Positions 9,184-16,749 of a stretch of DNA of 64,000 nt are shown here, one piece after another (the first letter of the stretch is position 1; every line of letters starts with the position of its first letter). This DNA is from Deferrisoma camini S3R1. Lineage in GTDB: Bacteria; Desulfobacterota; Deferrisomatia; Deferrisomatales; Deferrisomataceae. The notes under the pieces are model-generated. The model was not told the origin of the DNA. It saw nothing but the letters and a program-made list of their open reading frames with translations, and searched no databases. The stretch spans positions 3,950,001 through 4,014,000 of the forward strand of contig NZ_JAFN01000001.1 of NCBI RefSeq assembly GCF_000526155.1, given 5' to 3'. A program made the position numbers and the translations under genes.

Positions 9184-10659
9184 TCAATGCACCGCGCAGG
9201 CGATGCACGGATCGAACGAGCGCACCACCCGCGCGACCGCCAGCCCCCTGGGCTCCCCTTCCAGAGGCTCCAGCCCCTCCAGGGCGGCCTCCACCGCCCC
9301 GGGCCGGCCCCGGCCGTCCCGGGGCGAGAAGTTCCAGGTGCTGGGGACGATGCACTGATAGGCCTCGATCCGAAGCTCCCGTACGCTCACCCAGTGGCCC
9401 AGGGCTCCCCGCGGCGCCTCCACGAGGCCGGCCCCGTCCCCCGAGGCGTTGGGCTCGTAGGGCCCGACCGTGGGGCCGGCAGGGTCGAGGCGGTCGAGCC
9501 AGGCTTCCATGCGGCGGGCCAGCATCCAAGCCTCGAGGGCCCGGGCGAGGTGCCGGCCCGTCACGCCGGAGAGCTCCGACAGCCGCAGACCGGCGGGCGC
9601 GAGCCACCGCTCCCCGGCCTCCTTCACCTCCGGCAGCCCCGAGGCCGCGGCCACCCGGAGCCGGGCCAGGGGGCCCACCTCCACCGGGCGGCCGTCGTAG
9701 CGGGGCGCCTTGAGCCAGGAATACGCACCCGGCTTTTCCGGGTCGGGCTCGGCCCCCCGGTACCGGCTGTGGGCGGTCTCCTCTGTGATCCGGCCCGGGT
9801 CCAGCGGCTCGAGCCGGTCGCCGGCCCACACGCCGGCCGGAAGCCAGGGCCGTCCGTCCGCCTCCTCGAACGCCCCGAACGCGAGGTACCGGTCGGGGCC
9901 GACGCCCTGGCCGGCGAGGTGCGGGAACCGGGCCGCCACCTCGAGCGCGTCCGGCAGGTACACCTGCTCCACGAACCCGCGGACCGAGGCCAGCTCGCTC
10001 CGGAACCCCTCGACGCCGAGGGGATCCACGCCCGCGGTGACTCCGCCGGGAACCAGCGTGGCGGTGTGGGGAACCCGCCCACCGAACCGGGCCGCCATGC
10101 GGTGGGTGGCCTGTCGCACCTCCAGCGCCTTCAGGTAGTGTCCCAGGGCCCGTCCCGCCCACCGGCCGTCCGAGGGCAGCCCAGCGGGCCACTGGGGCAG
10201 GAAGGGGGCGGCGGGAAGTACCCGGTTCGACCGCACCTCGGCCTCCACCCAGGTCCGGAGGGCCCGCACCGCCGGATCGGGATCGTCGGATTTCAAAAGT
10301 GCTCCCACGTCCACGAAGTCCAGGGCCGACAGGTGGTAGAAGTGGAGCAGGTGGCTCTGGAGGAAGTTGGCTCCCAGCACCAGGCTGCGGAGCAGCCGGC
10401 CGTTGGGCGGCACCCGAATCCCCAGGGCCTGTTCCAGCGCCCGGCACGAGGCCACGGCGTGGCTCACCGGGCACACCCCGCAGATGCGCTGGGTGATCAC
10501 GGGCGCGTCCAGGGCGTCCCTCCCCCTCAGGATCGACTCGAAACCGCGAAACATCTCGCCGGCCACCCGGGCCTCGGCGAGCCTGGGGCCGTCCCAGCGG
10601 GTTTCCACCCTGAGGTGCCCCTCGATCCGGGTCACCGGGTCGAGCACGATCGTGGCCAT
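9184..10659 (-). CDS. [NiFe] hydrogenase large subunit lacking a C-terminal extension
   Basis: The protein has 491 residues. The N-terminal active-site motif RICGVCPVSH starts at 58, and EAPRGALGHW is present. The last residues are DPCIACAVH, directly followed by the stop codon. Most large subunits carry a peptide of about 15 residues after this histidine, which an endopeptidase removes after nickel insertion. Here the end already equals the mature C-terminus, as in CooH, Ech-type and sensory hydrogenases. The small partner nevertheless has a Tat signal, as respiratory enzymes do. The ATG at 10659 has CAGGAGG upstream and begins the conserved IVLDPVTRIEGH stretch. The gene is divergent from the mraZ promoter. 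Confidence 0.93.
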   Translation of the reverse strand: MATIVLDPVTRIEGHLRVETRWDGPRLAEARVAGEMFRGFESILRGRDALDAPVITQRICGVCPVSHAVASCRALEQALGIRVPPNGRLLRSLVLGANFLQSHLLHFYHLSALDFVDVGALLKSDDPDPAVRALRTWVEAEVRSNRVLPAAPFLPQWPAGLPSDGRWAGRALGHYLKALEVRQATHRMAARFGGRVPHTATLVPGGVTAGVDPLGVEGFRSELASVRGFVEQVYLPDALEVAARFPHLAGQGVGPDRYLAFGAFEEADGRPWLPAGVWAGDRLEPLDPGRITEETAHSRYRGAEPDPEKPGAYSWLKAPRYDGRPVEVGPLARLRVAAASGLPEVKEAGERWLAPAGLRLSELSGVTGRHLARALEAWMLARRMEAWLDRLDPAGPTVGPYEPNASGDGAGLVEAPRGALGHWVSVRELRIEAYQCIVPSTWNFSPRDGRGRPGAVEAALEGLEPLEGEPRGLAVARVVRSFDPCIACAVH

Positions 10660-10796
10660 GACGTGGTCCTCCTGCTGGGGCGGGGAGCCGGTGCCGAGCC
10701 CCACCGTCGATCCGTTGGAACGCCCCGTGGCATCCGGGGTCCAGGTCGGCAAATCCCTGGGAAAGCTTTAGGAAATCGGAGGGGATTTTCCGAGGA

Positions 10797-10817
10797 CCGG
10801 CACGCAAAATTTGCCGG
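10797..10817. promoter_or_regulatory. Inverted repeat between hydrogenase and mraZ genes
   Basis: CCGGCA and TGCCGG are separated by a 9-base AT-rich centre. The site lies in the divergent region 10660-10949 and could be an operator for the hydrogenase operon. It resembles a sigma-54 element, but the GG and GC spacing is wrong. Nothing else of the gap is explained. Confidence 0.3.
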
Positions 10818-10949
10818 AGTTGGAAAAGACTCGCATTCGAAGGGGGCTCGTTTCGAGTTGTTGCAGGCCGTGGGGGACAGAGGAGGGGCCGGGGCAGCCG
10901 GCGCCGGCCGGCCGTGGTCCGTGGCTGGATTTCTTTCCTCCCGGTTTGC

Positions 10950-10978
10950 TTGACAGCGGTGGGACGGCTTTGTATAGT
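10950..10978 (+). promoter_or_regulatory. Sigma-70-type promoter of the dcw cluster
   Basis: TTGACA at 10950-10955 and TATAGT at 10973-10978 are separated by 17 bases, close to consensus for a housekeeping promoter. Transcription should start near 10985, just before the three MraZ boxes, and run into mraZ. Confidence 0.85.
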
Positions 10979-10989
10979 CCGGCCATGAT

Positions 10990-11015
10990 GTGGGATGAGG
11001 TGGGATAGAGTGGGT
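10990..11015 (+). promoter_or_regulatory. Three MraZ boxes (direct TGGGN repeats)
   Basis: GTGGGA, GTGGGA and GTGGGT recur with TGGG at 10991, 11001 and 11011, an exact 10-base period. MraZ is known to bind TGGGN direct repeats spaced by 5 bases in front of its own operon, so this is the expected autoregulatory operator. It lies just downstream of the predicted start point. Confidence 0.85.
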
Positions 11016-11035
11016 TCCAGGGCCATGGAGGCCGC

Positions 11036-11476
11036 ATGTTCCGGGGATGCTTCGAGCACACCATCGACGACAAGGGTCGGCTCAGCATCCCCGCTCGCTT
11101 CCGGGAAGCCCTGGAGACCACGTTCAGCGCCCCCCTCTACCTGACCCGCCACAAGGACTGCTTGGTCGCCTACCCGGCCGACGAGTGGAGGGCCCTCGAG
11201 GCCCGGATCAACGAACTGCCCGCCTTCGATCCCAAGATCCAGGCCTTTCGACGGTTCTTCTACGCCCCCGCGCAGGAGTGCGCGGTGGACCGGGCCGGCC
11301 GTATCCTGGTGCCGCCCACCCTCCGGGCCTACGCCGGCCTCGACCGCCAGGTGGTGCTCGCCGGGATGGGAAAGAACTTCGAGATCTGGGCCAAGGAACG
11401 CTACGACGCCGCCATGGACGCGGTGGCCGCCCAGTTCGACGAGATCGCCGGGGCGGTGGGGGGATTGGGGCTGTGA
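11036..11476 (+). CDS. mraZ: MraZ transcriptional regulator of the dcw cluster
   Basis: The 146-residue protein has two MraZ/SpoVT-AbrB-like halves. The first begins MFRGCFEHTIDDKGRLSIPARFR, shown here only as the characteristic DxKGRLSIPARFR pattern, and the second contains the matching DRAGRILVPPTLR. MraZ is a ring-forming DNA-binding protein that regulates division and cell-wall genes. The ATG has GGAGG at 11027-11031. Promoter and boxes upstream fit autoregulation. It overlaps the following STAS-like gene by 4 bases. Confidence 0.95.
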   Translation: MFRGCFEHTIDDKGRLSIPARFREALETTFSAPLYLTRHKDCLVAYPADEWRALEARINELPAFDPKIQAFRRFFYAPAQECAVDRAGRILVPPTLRAYAGLDRQVVLAGMGKNFEIWAKERYDAAMDAVAAQFDEIAGAVGGLGL

Positions 11477-11796
11477 CCCGCATCGTCCGGCGCACCCACC
11501 GGGGGGTGATCGTGGTCCGGATCGAGGGGGACGTCGGGTTGGAGCGGGCTCGGGACTTCGAGGAGGCCCTGCGGGGCGCGCCGGGCGACCGTTTGGTCGT
11601 GGACCTGCGCAAGGCCCGGCACCTCCACTACCGCATGGCGAGCCAGCTCCTGTTGCTGGCCCGGCGGCGGAGGGTGCAGCTGGTGGGGCCGAGCCCCTAC
11701 CTGCGGCAGATCCTCCGGTTCGTGGGCGGGGCCGACGGAGATCTCCCCGAGTTCCGGACCCTCCGGGAGGCCCTGCAGGCCCATGACGCCGCCTGA
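11473..11796 (+). CDS. STAS-like small protein within the dcw cluster
   Basis: The 107-residue product fits the STAS (anti-sigma-factor antagonist-like) pattern: an early beta strand (GVIVVRIEGDV), a central VVDLRKARHLHY stretch and a VQLVGPSPYLRQILRFVG segment. The serine that is phosphorylated in SpoIIAA-type proteins is not in its usual place; the region reads LHYRMASQL. The GTG start overlaps the mraZ stop (GTGA), and the 3' end overlaps rsmH by 14 bases, so it is translationally embedded in the operon. The assignment rests on the pattern only. A role in linking MraZ or division control to another partner is conceivable but unproven. Confidence 0.65.
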   Translation: MTRIVRRTHRGVIVVRIEGDVGLERARDFEEALRGAPGDRLVVDLRKARHLHYRMASQLLLLARRRRVQLVGPSPYLRQILRFVGGADGDLPEFRTLREALQAHDAA

Positions 11797-12745
11797 TCGG
11801 CCATACCACGTGCCCGTGCTGGCCCGGGAGGTCGTGGATCTCCTGGTGACCGATCCGAACGGCCGGTACGTGGACGGCACCCTGGGCGGGGGAGGGCACG
11901 CCCGTCGGATCCTGGAGCGGCTGGGGCCGGCAGGGGCCCTGCTGGGGATCGACCGGGATCCCGGCGCTCTGGCTGCCGCCGCCGACCTGGCCCAGGACCC
12001 CCGCGTCCGGCTTCGACCGGGGAACTTCGGGGACCTGGCCGAACTCCTGACCGACGAAGGGTGGGGGCAGGCCACGGGGATCCTCCTGGACCTGGGCGTG
12101 AGCTCCCGGCAGCTCGACGAGGGGGGCAGGGGGTTCAGTTTCCGGCGGGACGGCCCCCTGGACATGCGCATGGATCCGGGGCTTCCGGTCACCGCGGCGG
12201 ACCTGGTGAACACCCTGCCCGAGGCCGAGCTGGCCCGGCTGTTCCGGGAGTACGGGGAGGAGCCGCGGGCCCGTCGGGCGGCGCGGGCGGTGGTGGCGGC
12301 CCGGCGCCGAAAGCCGTTTTCCACCACGGGGGAGCTGGCCGAGGTGGTGGAGCGGGCGCTGGGCCGGCGCGGCCCCAAGCACCCCGCCACCCGGGTGTTC
12401 CAGGCCCTGCGCATCGCGGTGAACCGGGAGCTCGAGGCCCTGGATCGGTTCCTGGCCGCCCTGCCCGAGGTGATGGCTCCGGGGGGACGGGTGGTGGTGA
12501 TCTCGTACCATTCGTTGGAGGATCGGCGGGTGAAACAGGCCCTGCGCAACGCCGAGCCCCGGTGCCGCTGCCCTGTCGAGGCGTTGCGGTGCACCTGCGG
12601 CCGGCCCGGGTGGCTTCGGGTCCTCACCCGTCGGGTGGTCCGGCCGAGCGACGACGAGAAGGCCCGGAACCCCCGCGCCCGGAGCGCCCGCCTGCGAGCG
12701 GCCGAACGCCTTGTGCAAGACCGGGGTCAGGGAGGACAATCATGA
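11783..12745 (+). CDS. rsmH: 16S rRNA C1402 N4-methyltransferase RsmH
   Basis: The 320-residue protein begins with the conserved YHVPVLAREVVDLL and carries the SAM-binding motif DGTLGGGGHARRIL. Later come LDLGVSSRQLDEGGRGFSF and FQALRIAVNREL, all diagnostic of RsmH (MraW). It methylates N4 of C1402 in 16S rRNA. It sits in its normal dcw position between mraZ and ftsL. The ATG overlaps the STAS-like gene and its stop overlaps the ftsL start. Confidence 0.95.
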   Translation: MTPPDRPYHVPVLAREVVDLLVTDPNGRYVDGTLGGGGHARRILERLGPAGALLGIDRDPGALAAAADLAQDPRVRLRPGNFGDLAELLTDEGWGQATGILLDLGVSSRQLDEGGRGFSFRRDGPLDMRMDPGLPVTAADLVNTLPEAELARLFREYGEEPRARRAARAVVAARRRKPFSTTGELAEVVERALGRRGPKHPATRVFQALRIAVNRELEALDRFLAALPEVMAPGGRVVVISYHSLEDRRVKQALRNAEPRCRCPVEALRCTCGRPGWLRVLTRRVVRPSDDEKARNPRARSARLRAAERLVQDRGQGGQS

Positions 12746-13068
12746 CGACCACCGCGCTCACCCGAGTGCTTCGCGCCGAGATCCTGACGGGAACCGTGCC
12801 CGGGCTGAGGGCCTGGCTGGTGCGGGCCGGCTGTTTCGGGCTGTGCCTGACCGCGGCCCTGTTCCTGGTGGCGGTCCGGCTCCAGGCCATCCGGCTGCGC
12901 TACGAGATCAACGAGCTCGTGCGGGAGAAGCAGGCGGCGGCCGCCCGCCTGTCCAACCTCGAGGTGGAGCGCTCGGCCCTGGGGGCGTCGAACCGGATCG
13001 AAAGGGAGGCCCGCCGCCTGGGGTTCGTGGTTCCGGGCCGGGATGCGGTCGTCGTTCTCTCCGACTAG
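12742..13068 (+). CDS. ftsL: Cell division protein FtsL
   Basis: The 108-residue protein has a short cytoplasmic N-terminus, one membrane helix (about 32-52) and a heptad-like periplasmic coiled coil (about 55-90) ending in a ARRLGFVVP segment. This matches FtsL size, topology and position between rsmH and ftsI. It would form the FtsQLB part of the divisome. The ATG overlaps the rsmH stop (ATGA), with GGAGG at 12731-12735. Confidence 0.85.
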   Translation: MTTTALTRVLRAEILTGTVPGLRAWLVRAGCFGLCLTAALFLVAVRLQAIRLRYEINELVREKQAAAARLSNLEVERSALGASNRIEREARRLGFVVPGRDAVVVLSD

Positions 13069-15025
13069 GAACCGGTCGGCCCGGCCGCTGCGGGGCGAGC
13101 GCATCCGGTTGGCCCTGGTGGCCGGCCTGGTGCTCTCGCTGCTGGCCGCGGCGGCCCTCCGGGCCGCGCATCTCCAGATCGTGCAGGCGCCTCGGCTCCA
13201 GGAGCGGGCCCGGCGTCAGCACCAGCGGCAGATCGAGATCCTCCCCACCCGCGGGCCGATCTTGGACCGAAACGGGCGGGAGCTGGCGTTGAGCGTGCCG
13301 GGTTGGAGCCTGTTCGCCGACCCCTCGGTGCTGCTGGCCGACCCGGAGGCCGTGGCCCGGGTCGGTGAGATCCTGGGGTGGTCCGCCGATCGGCTTCGGC
13401 GCCGGCTCGAGCGGGGGGGGGCCCGGTTCGCGTGGATCAAGCGGGGGCTCAGCCCGTCCGAGGTCCGGGCCCTGCGCCGGGCCGACGTGCCGGGCACCGG
13501 CCTGGCCCGAGAGCCCCAGCGGTTCTACCCCAAGAGGTCCCTGGCCGGGCAGGTGTTGGGGTTCGTGGGGGCGGACGGCCAGGGCCTGGGGGGCCTGGAG
13601 TACCGGTTCGACTCGGTGCTCCGGGGGCGCCAGCGGCGGGTTCTGGCCACCCGGGACGCGCGGGGGCGGCTGATGCTGCCCGACGCCCCGGATCCCCTGG
13701 CAGCGTCGGGTGGCAGCCTGGTGCTCACCCTGGACGAGACGATCCAGCACATCGCCGAGGAGGAACTGGCCCGGGCGGTGAAGGCCAGCGACGCCCGGGG
13801 CGGGGTGGCCGTGGTGGTGGAGCCGAGCACGGGCGAGATCCTGGCCCTGGCCCAGGTCCCGGCCTTCAACCCCAACGCCCTGGGCCGCAGCCGGCCGGCC
13901 GACCGGAAGGTCCGGGCGGCCGTGGACGTGTTCGAGCCGGGCAGCACCCTGAAGGCCCTGTTCGTGGGGCTGCTCCTGGACCGGAGGCTGGCCCGCCCCG
14001 ACGAGCGGGTGTTCTGCGAGAACGGCGCCTGGCAGGTCCACGGCCGGACCATCCACGACCACAAGCCCCACGGGTGGCTCACGGTCGAGGAGATCCTTCG
14101 GGTCTCCAGCAACATCGGGGTCGCGAAGCTCTCGGAGCGGCTCCCTCCCGAGGAGCTGTACCGGGGCTACCGGGCTTTCGGGTTCGGGGAGCCCACCGGG
14201 GTGGAGCTGTCGGGGGAGTCCCGGGGGCTCCTGCCCGAGCCCCGGCGGTGGTCCCTGATGACCCCCAAGACCCTGGCTTACGGCCAGGGGATCGGTGCCA
14301 CGGCCCTGCAGGTGACGGGGGCGTTCGCGGCCCTGGCCAACGGGGGGCTCCGGATGCGGCTGCGCCTGGTGCGGGAGGTGCGGGCCCCCGACGGAAGCGT
14401 GGTGGAGAGGTACGAGCCCCAGGCCGTGGGCCGGGTGATCTCCGAGGCCACGGCCCGGCGTCTCACCCGGATCCTCGAGGGGGTGGTGAGCCCGGAGGGC
14501 ACCGCCCCCCGGGCCCTGGTGCCGGGGTTCCGGGTGGCCGGCAAGACCGGCACCGCCTGGAAGGTGGAAGGGGGGCGGTACAACCCCCGCAAGGTGTGGG
14601 CGAGCTTCGTGGGGTACGTGCCGAGCCGCGCCCCCCAGCTGGTGATCCTGGCCGCGGTGGACGAGCCCCGGAAGGGCTCGCGGTACGGTGGGATGGTGGC
14701 CGGTCCGGTGTTCCGGGAGATCGCCCGCCGGGCCCTGGCGTACCTGGGCGTGGCGCCCGAGGCGGTGGCCTCGGCCCGGCCGGCCGAGGCGGTCCCGGCC
14801 CCGAGCCGCCGGAAGACCGGCGCCGTTGCCGAGCCGGGGGTCATGCCGGACTGCCGGGGGCTCACGATGCGCGCCGCCCTCCGGTTGCTGTCTCGGGCCG
14901 GGGTGGCCGGTCGGGTCCGGTTCCTGGGGACGGGGTGGGCGGCCCAGCAGGACCCTGCCCCCGGCACGCGTCTGGGGCCCGACACCACCTGCACCGTGGT
15001 GTTCCGGCCGCCCTTTGGGAGCTAG
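13043..15025 (+). CDS. ftsI: Septal peptidoglycan transpeptidase (PBP3/FtsI-like) with PASTA domain
   Basis: The 660-residue protein has an N-terminal membrane helix (about 23-43), a pedestal domain and a transpeptidase domain. The active-site serine is Ser301 in STLK, the SxN motif is SSN near 355 and KTG is in GKTGTAWK near 501. A single PASTA domain occupies about 595-660 (MPDCRGLTMRAAL onward). A PASTA domain on a division PBP is typical of Firmicutes SpoVD/PBP2x and of some deltaproteobacteria. It cross-links septal peptidoglycan in the periplasm. It overlaps ftsL by 26 bases. Confidence 0.93.
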   Translation: MRSSFSPTRNRSARPLRGERIRLALVAGLVLSLLAAAALRAAHLQIVQAPRLQERARRQHQRQIEILPTRGPILDRNGRELALSVPGWSLFADPSVLLADPEAVARVGEILGWSADRLRRRLERGGARFAWIKRGLSPSEVRALRRADVPGTGLAREPQRFYPKRSLAGQVLGFVGADGQGLGGLEYRFDSVLRGRQRRVLATRDARGRLMLPDAPDPLAASGGSLVLTLDETIQHIAEEELARAVKASDARGGVAVVVEPSTGEILALAQVPAFNPNALGRSRPADRKVRAAVDVFEPGSTLKALFVGLLLDRRLARPDERVFCENGAWQVHGRTIHDHKPHGWLTVEEILRVSSNIGVAKLSERLPPEELYRGYRAFGFGEPTGVELSGESRGLLPEPRRWSLMTPKTLAYGQGIGATALQVTGAFAALANGGLRMRLRLVREVRAPDGSVVERYEPQAVGRVISEATARRLTRILEGVVSPEGTAPRALVPGFRVAGKTGTAWKVEGGRYNPRKVWASFVGYVPSRAPQLVILAAVDEPRKGSRYGGMVAGPVFREIARRALAYLGVAPEAVASARPAEAVPAPSRRKTGAVAEPGVMPDCRGLTMRAALRLLSRAGVAGRVRFLGTGWAAQQDPAPGTRLGPDTTCTVVFRPPFGS

Positions 15026-15074
15026 AGGCTAGAAACTGGAGAAATTCCGAGGGGATCGGGCCGTTGGGTAGGGG

Positions 15075-15203
15075 CGGGTCTCCAGCAGGCCCCATGCTCC
15101 CGAGCTTTGGCGCGATTCGAGAGCCGCCCGGCCGCCTAGCTGCCTAGCCGCCCAGCGGGCCGAAGGCCCCCGACCGACGACCAACGACTGACGACCGTCG
15201 ACC
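15075..15203. repeat. Composite repeat: arm, octamers and GACC heptads
   Basis: This is the inverted partner of the composite at 7976-8110. Octamers GCCGCCCG, GCCGCCTA, GCTGCCTA and GCCGCCCA run from 15123 to 15154. Heptads follow with GGCC at 15158 and 15165 and GAC(C/T) at 15172, 15179, 15186, 15193 and 15200. It fills the only large gap (15026-15252) in the first half of the dcw cluster. Confidence 0.85.
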
Positions 15204-15252
15204 GAAGTTACATGGAAGAACCGCGTTGCCGTCTTTGCCCACGGCGAGGATC

Positions 15253-16749
15253 ATGCGTCTGAGTGACCTGATGCCCGAGCTGCCCGGAGCCCGACCCCTG
15301 GATCCGGGGAACCCCGAGATCCGGGGGGTCACCTGCGACTCCCGGACGGTGCGGCGGGGAGACCTGTTCGCCGCCGTGCCGGGGTCCCGGGTGGACGGCC
15401 ACGCCTTCGCCCCTGTTGCGGCCGCGGCAGGGGCTTCTGTGTGTCTGGTGAGCCGGACGGTGGAGGCGCCGGGGGCGGTGCGGGTGAGGGTGGACGACCC
15501 CGAGGCCGCACTGGCGCGGGCCGCCGCCGCGTTCCACGGCCACCCCTCCCGTCGGCTCCGGGTGGTGGGCATCACAGGGACGAACGGCAAGACCACCACG
15601 GCGTTCCTGGTGGAGCACATCCTGGCCTCCGAGGGAAGGGTCACGGCCCGGCTGGGCACCGTGGGGTACGCGTTCCCCCGCGGGGAGGAGCCGGCGCCGC
15701 TCACCACGCCGGACGCCCCCGCCCTCCAGGCCGCCCTGGCCCGGGCCCGGGACGAGGGGGCCCAGGCCGTGGTGATGGAGGTCAGCTCCCACGCCCTGGC
15801 CCGGCGGCGGGTGGAGGCGACCCGGTTCGCGTGCGTGGCGTTCACGAACCTGACCCAGGATCACCTGGACTACCACGGCACCCTGGAGGCGTATTTCGAG
15901 GCCAAGCGGCTCTTGTTCACCCGATACGCGGCCGGGGCGCCGGCCGTGGTGAACGCCGACGACCCCTTCGGCCGGCGCCTCCTGGCGGAGCTGGGCCCGC
16001 GGGCCCTGTCGTTCGGGCTGGAGGCGGGGGACGTGCGGGTGGTGGTGGACGACCAAGGCCCGTGGGGTTTCCGGGGGCGGGTGCGGCTGCCGGACCGGGA
16101 GGTGGCGCTGGAGCTTCCGCTGGTGGGCCGGTTCAACGCGGCCAACGCGGCCTGCGCCCTGGCCTGCGCCCTGGCCCTGGGCATCGACGGAGAGCGGGCC
16201 GCGGCGCATCTGGCCCGGGCCCCGGCCGTGCCGGGCCGGGTCGAGCCGGTGCCGAACCGGCTGGGGTTCGCCGTGTACGTGGACTACGCCCACACCCCGG
16301 ACGCGCTGGACCGGGTCCTCCAGACCGTGGCCGAGGTGACCCCCGGCCGGGTCATCGCCCTGTTCGGGTGCGGCGGCGACCGGGACCGCTCGAAGCGGGC
16401 CCCCATGGCCCGGGCCGCGGCCCGGTGGGCGCAGGCCTTGGTGATCACGGCCGACAACTCCCGGTCGGAGCCCACCGACCGGATCCTCGACGAGATCGAG
16501 GCCGGCCTGCCGGCCGGGTGGACCCGGGTCCGGGCCGCGCCGGAGCTCGGGCAGGATCGCTCCTACGTGCGCGTGCCCGACCGGGCCGAGGCGATCCGGT
16601 GGGCGGTGGCGGCGGCCCGGCCGGGCGACGCCGTGGTGCTGGCGGGCAAGGGCCACGAGACCACCCAGACCCTGGGCCCCGAGGTTCTGCCCTTCGACGA
16701 CCGGCTGGAGGCCCGGCGGGCCCTGGCCGAGCGGGAGGCGGCGGCGTGA
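15253..16749 (+). CDS. murE: UDP-MurNAc-tripeptide synthetase MurE
   Basis: The 498-residue Mur ligase has the ATP-binding motif GTNGKTTT near 109, VMEVSSHAL and the C-terminal domain. MurE adds the third residue of the stem peptide, expected here to be meso-diaminopimelate because dapF is present at 55436. The residue-selecting motif, usually DNPR in DAP-adding enzymes, reads DNSR in TADNSRSEP, a single change. The ATG at 15253 is preferred over an ATG 27 bases upstream because GCGAGGA precedes it and the family begins there. It overlaps murF by 4 bases. Confidence 0.92.
   Translation: MRLSDLMPELPGARPLDPGNPEIRGVTCDSRTVRRGDLFAAVPGSRVDGHAFAPVAAAAGASVCLVSRTVEAPGAVRVRVDDPEAALARAAAAFHGHPSRRLRVVGITGTNGKTTTAFLVEHILASEGRVTARLGTVGYAFPRGEEPAPLTTPDAPALQAALARARDEGAQAVVMEVSSHALARRRVEATRFACVAFTNLTQDHLDYHGTLEAYFEAKRLLFTRYAAGAPAVVNADDPFGRRLLAELGPRALSFGLEAGDVRVVVDDQGPWGFRGRVRLPDREVALELPLVGRFNAANAACALACALALGIDGERAAAHLARAPAVPGRVEPVPNRLGFAVYVDYAHTPDALDRVLQTVAEVTPGRVIALFGCGGDRDRSKRAPMARAAARWAQALVITADNSRSEPTDRILDEIEAGLPAGWTRVRAAPELGQDRSYVRVPDRAEAIRWAVAAARPGDAVVLAGKGHETTQTLGPEVLPFDDRLEARRALAEREAAA

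Noticed and set aside
10797-10817. Sigma-54 promoter for the hydrogenase or mraZ
   Set aside because: GG and GC are 12 (or, on the other strand, 8) bases apart and not the required 10.
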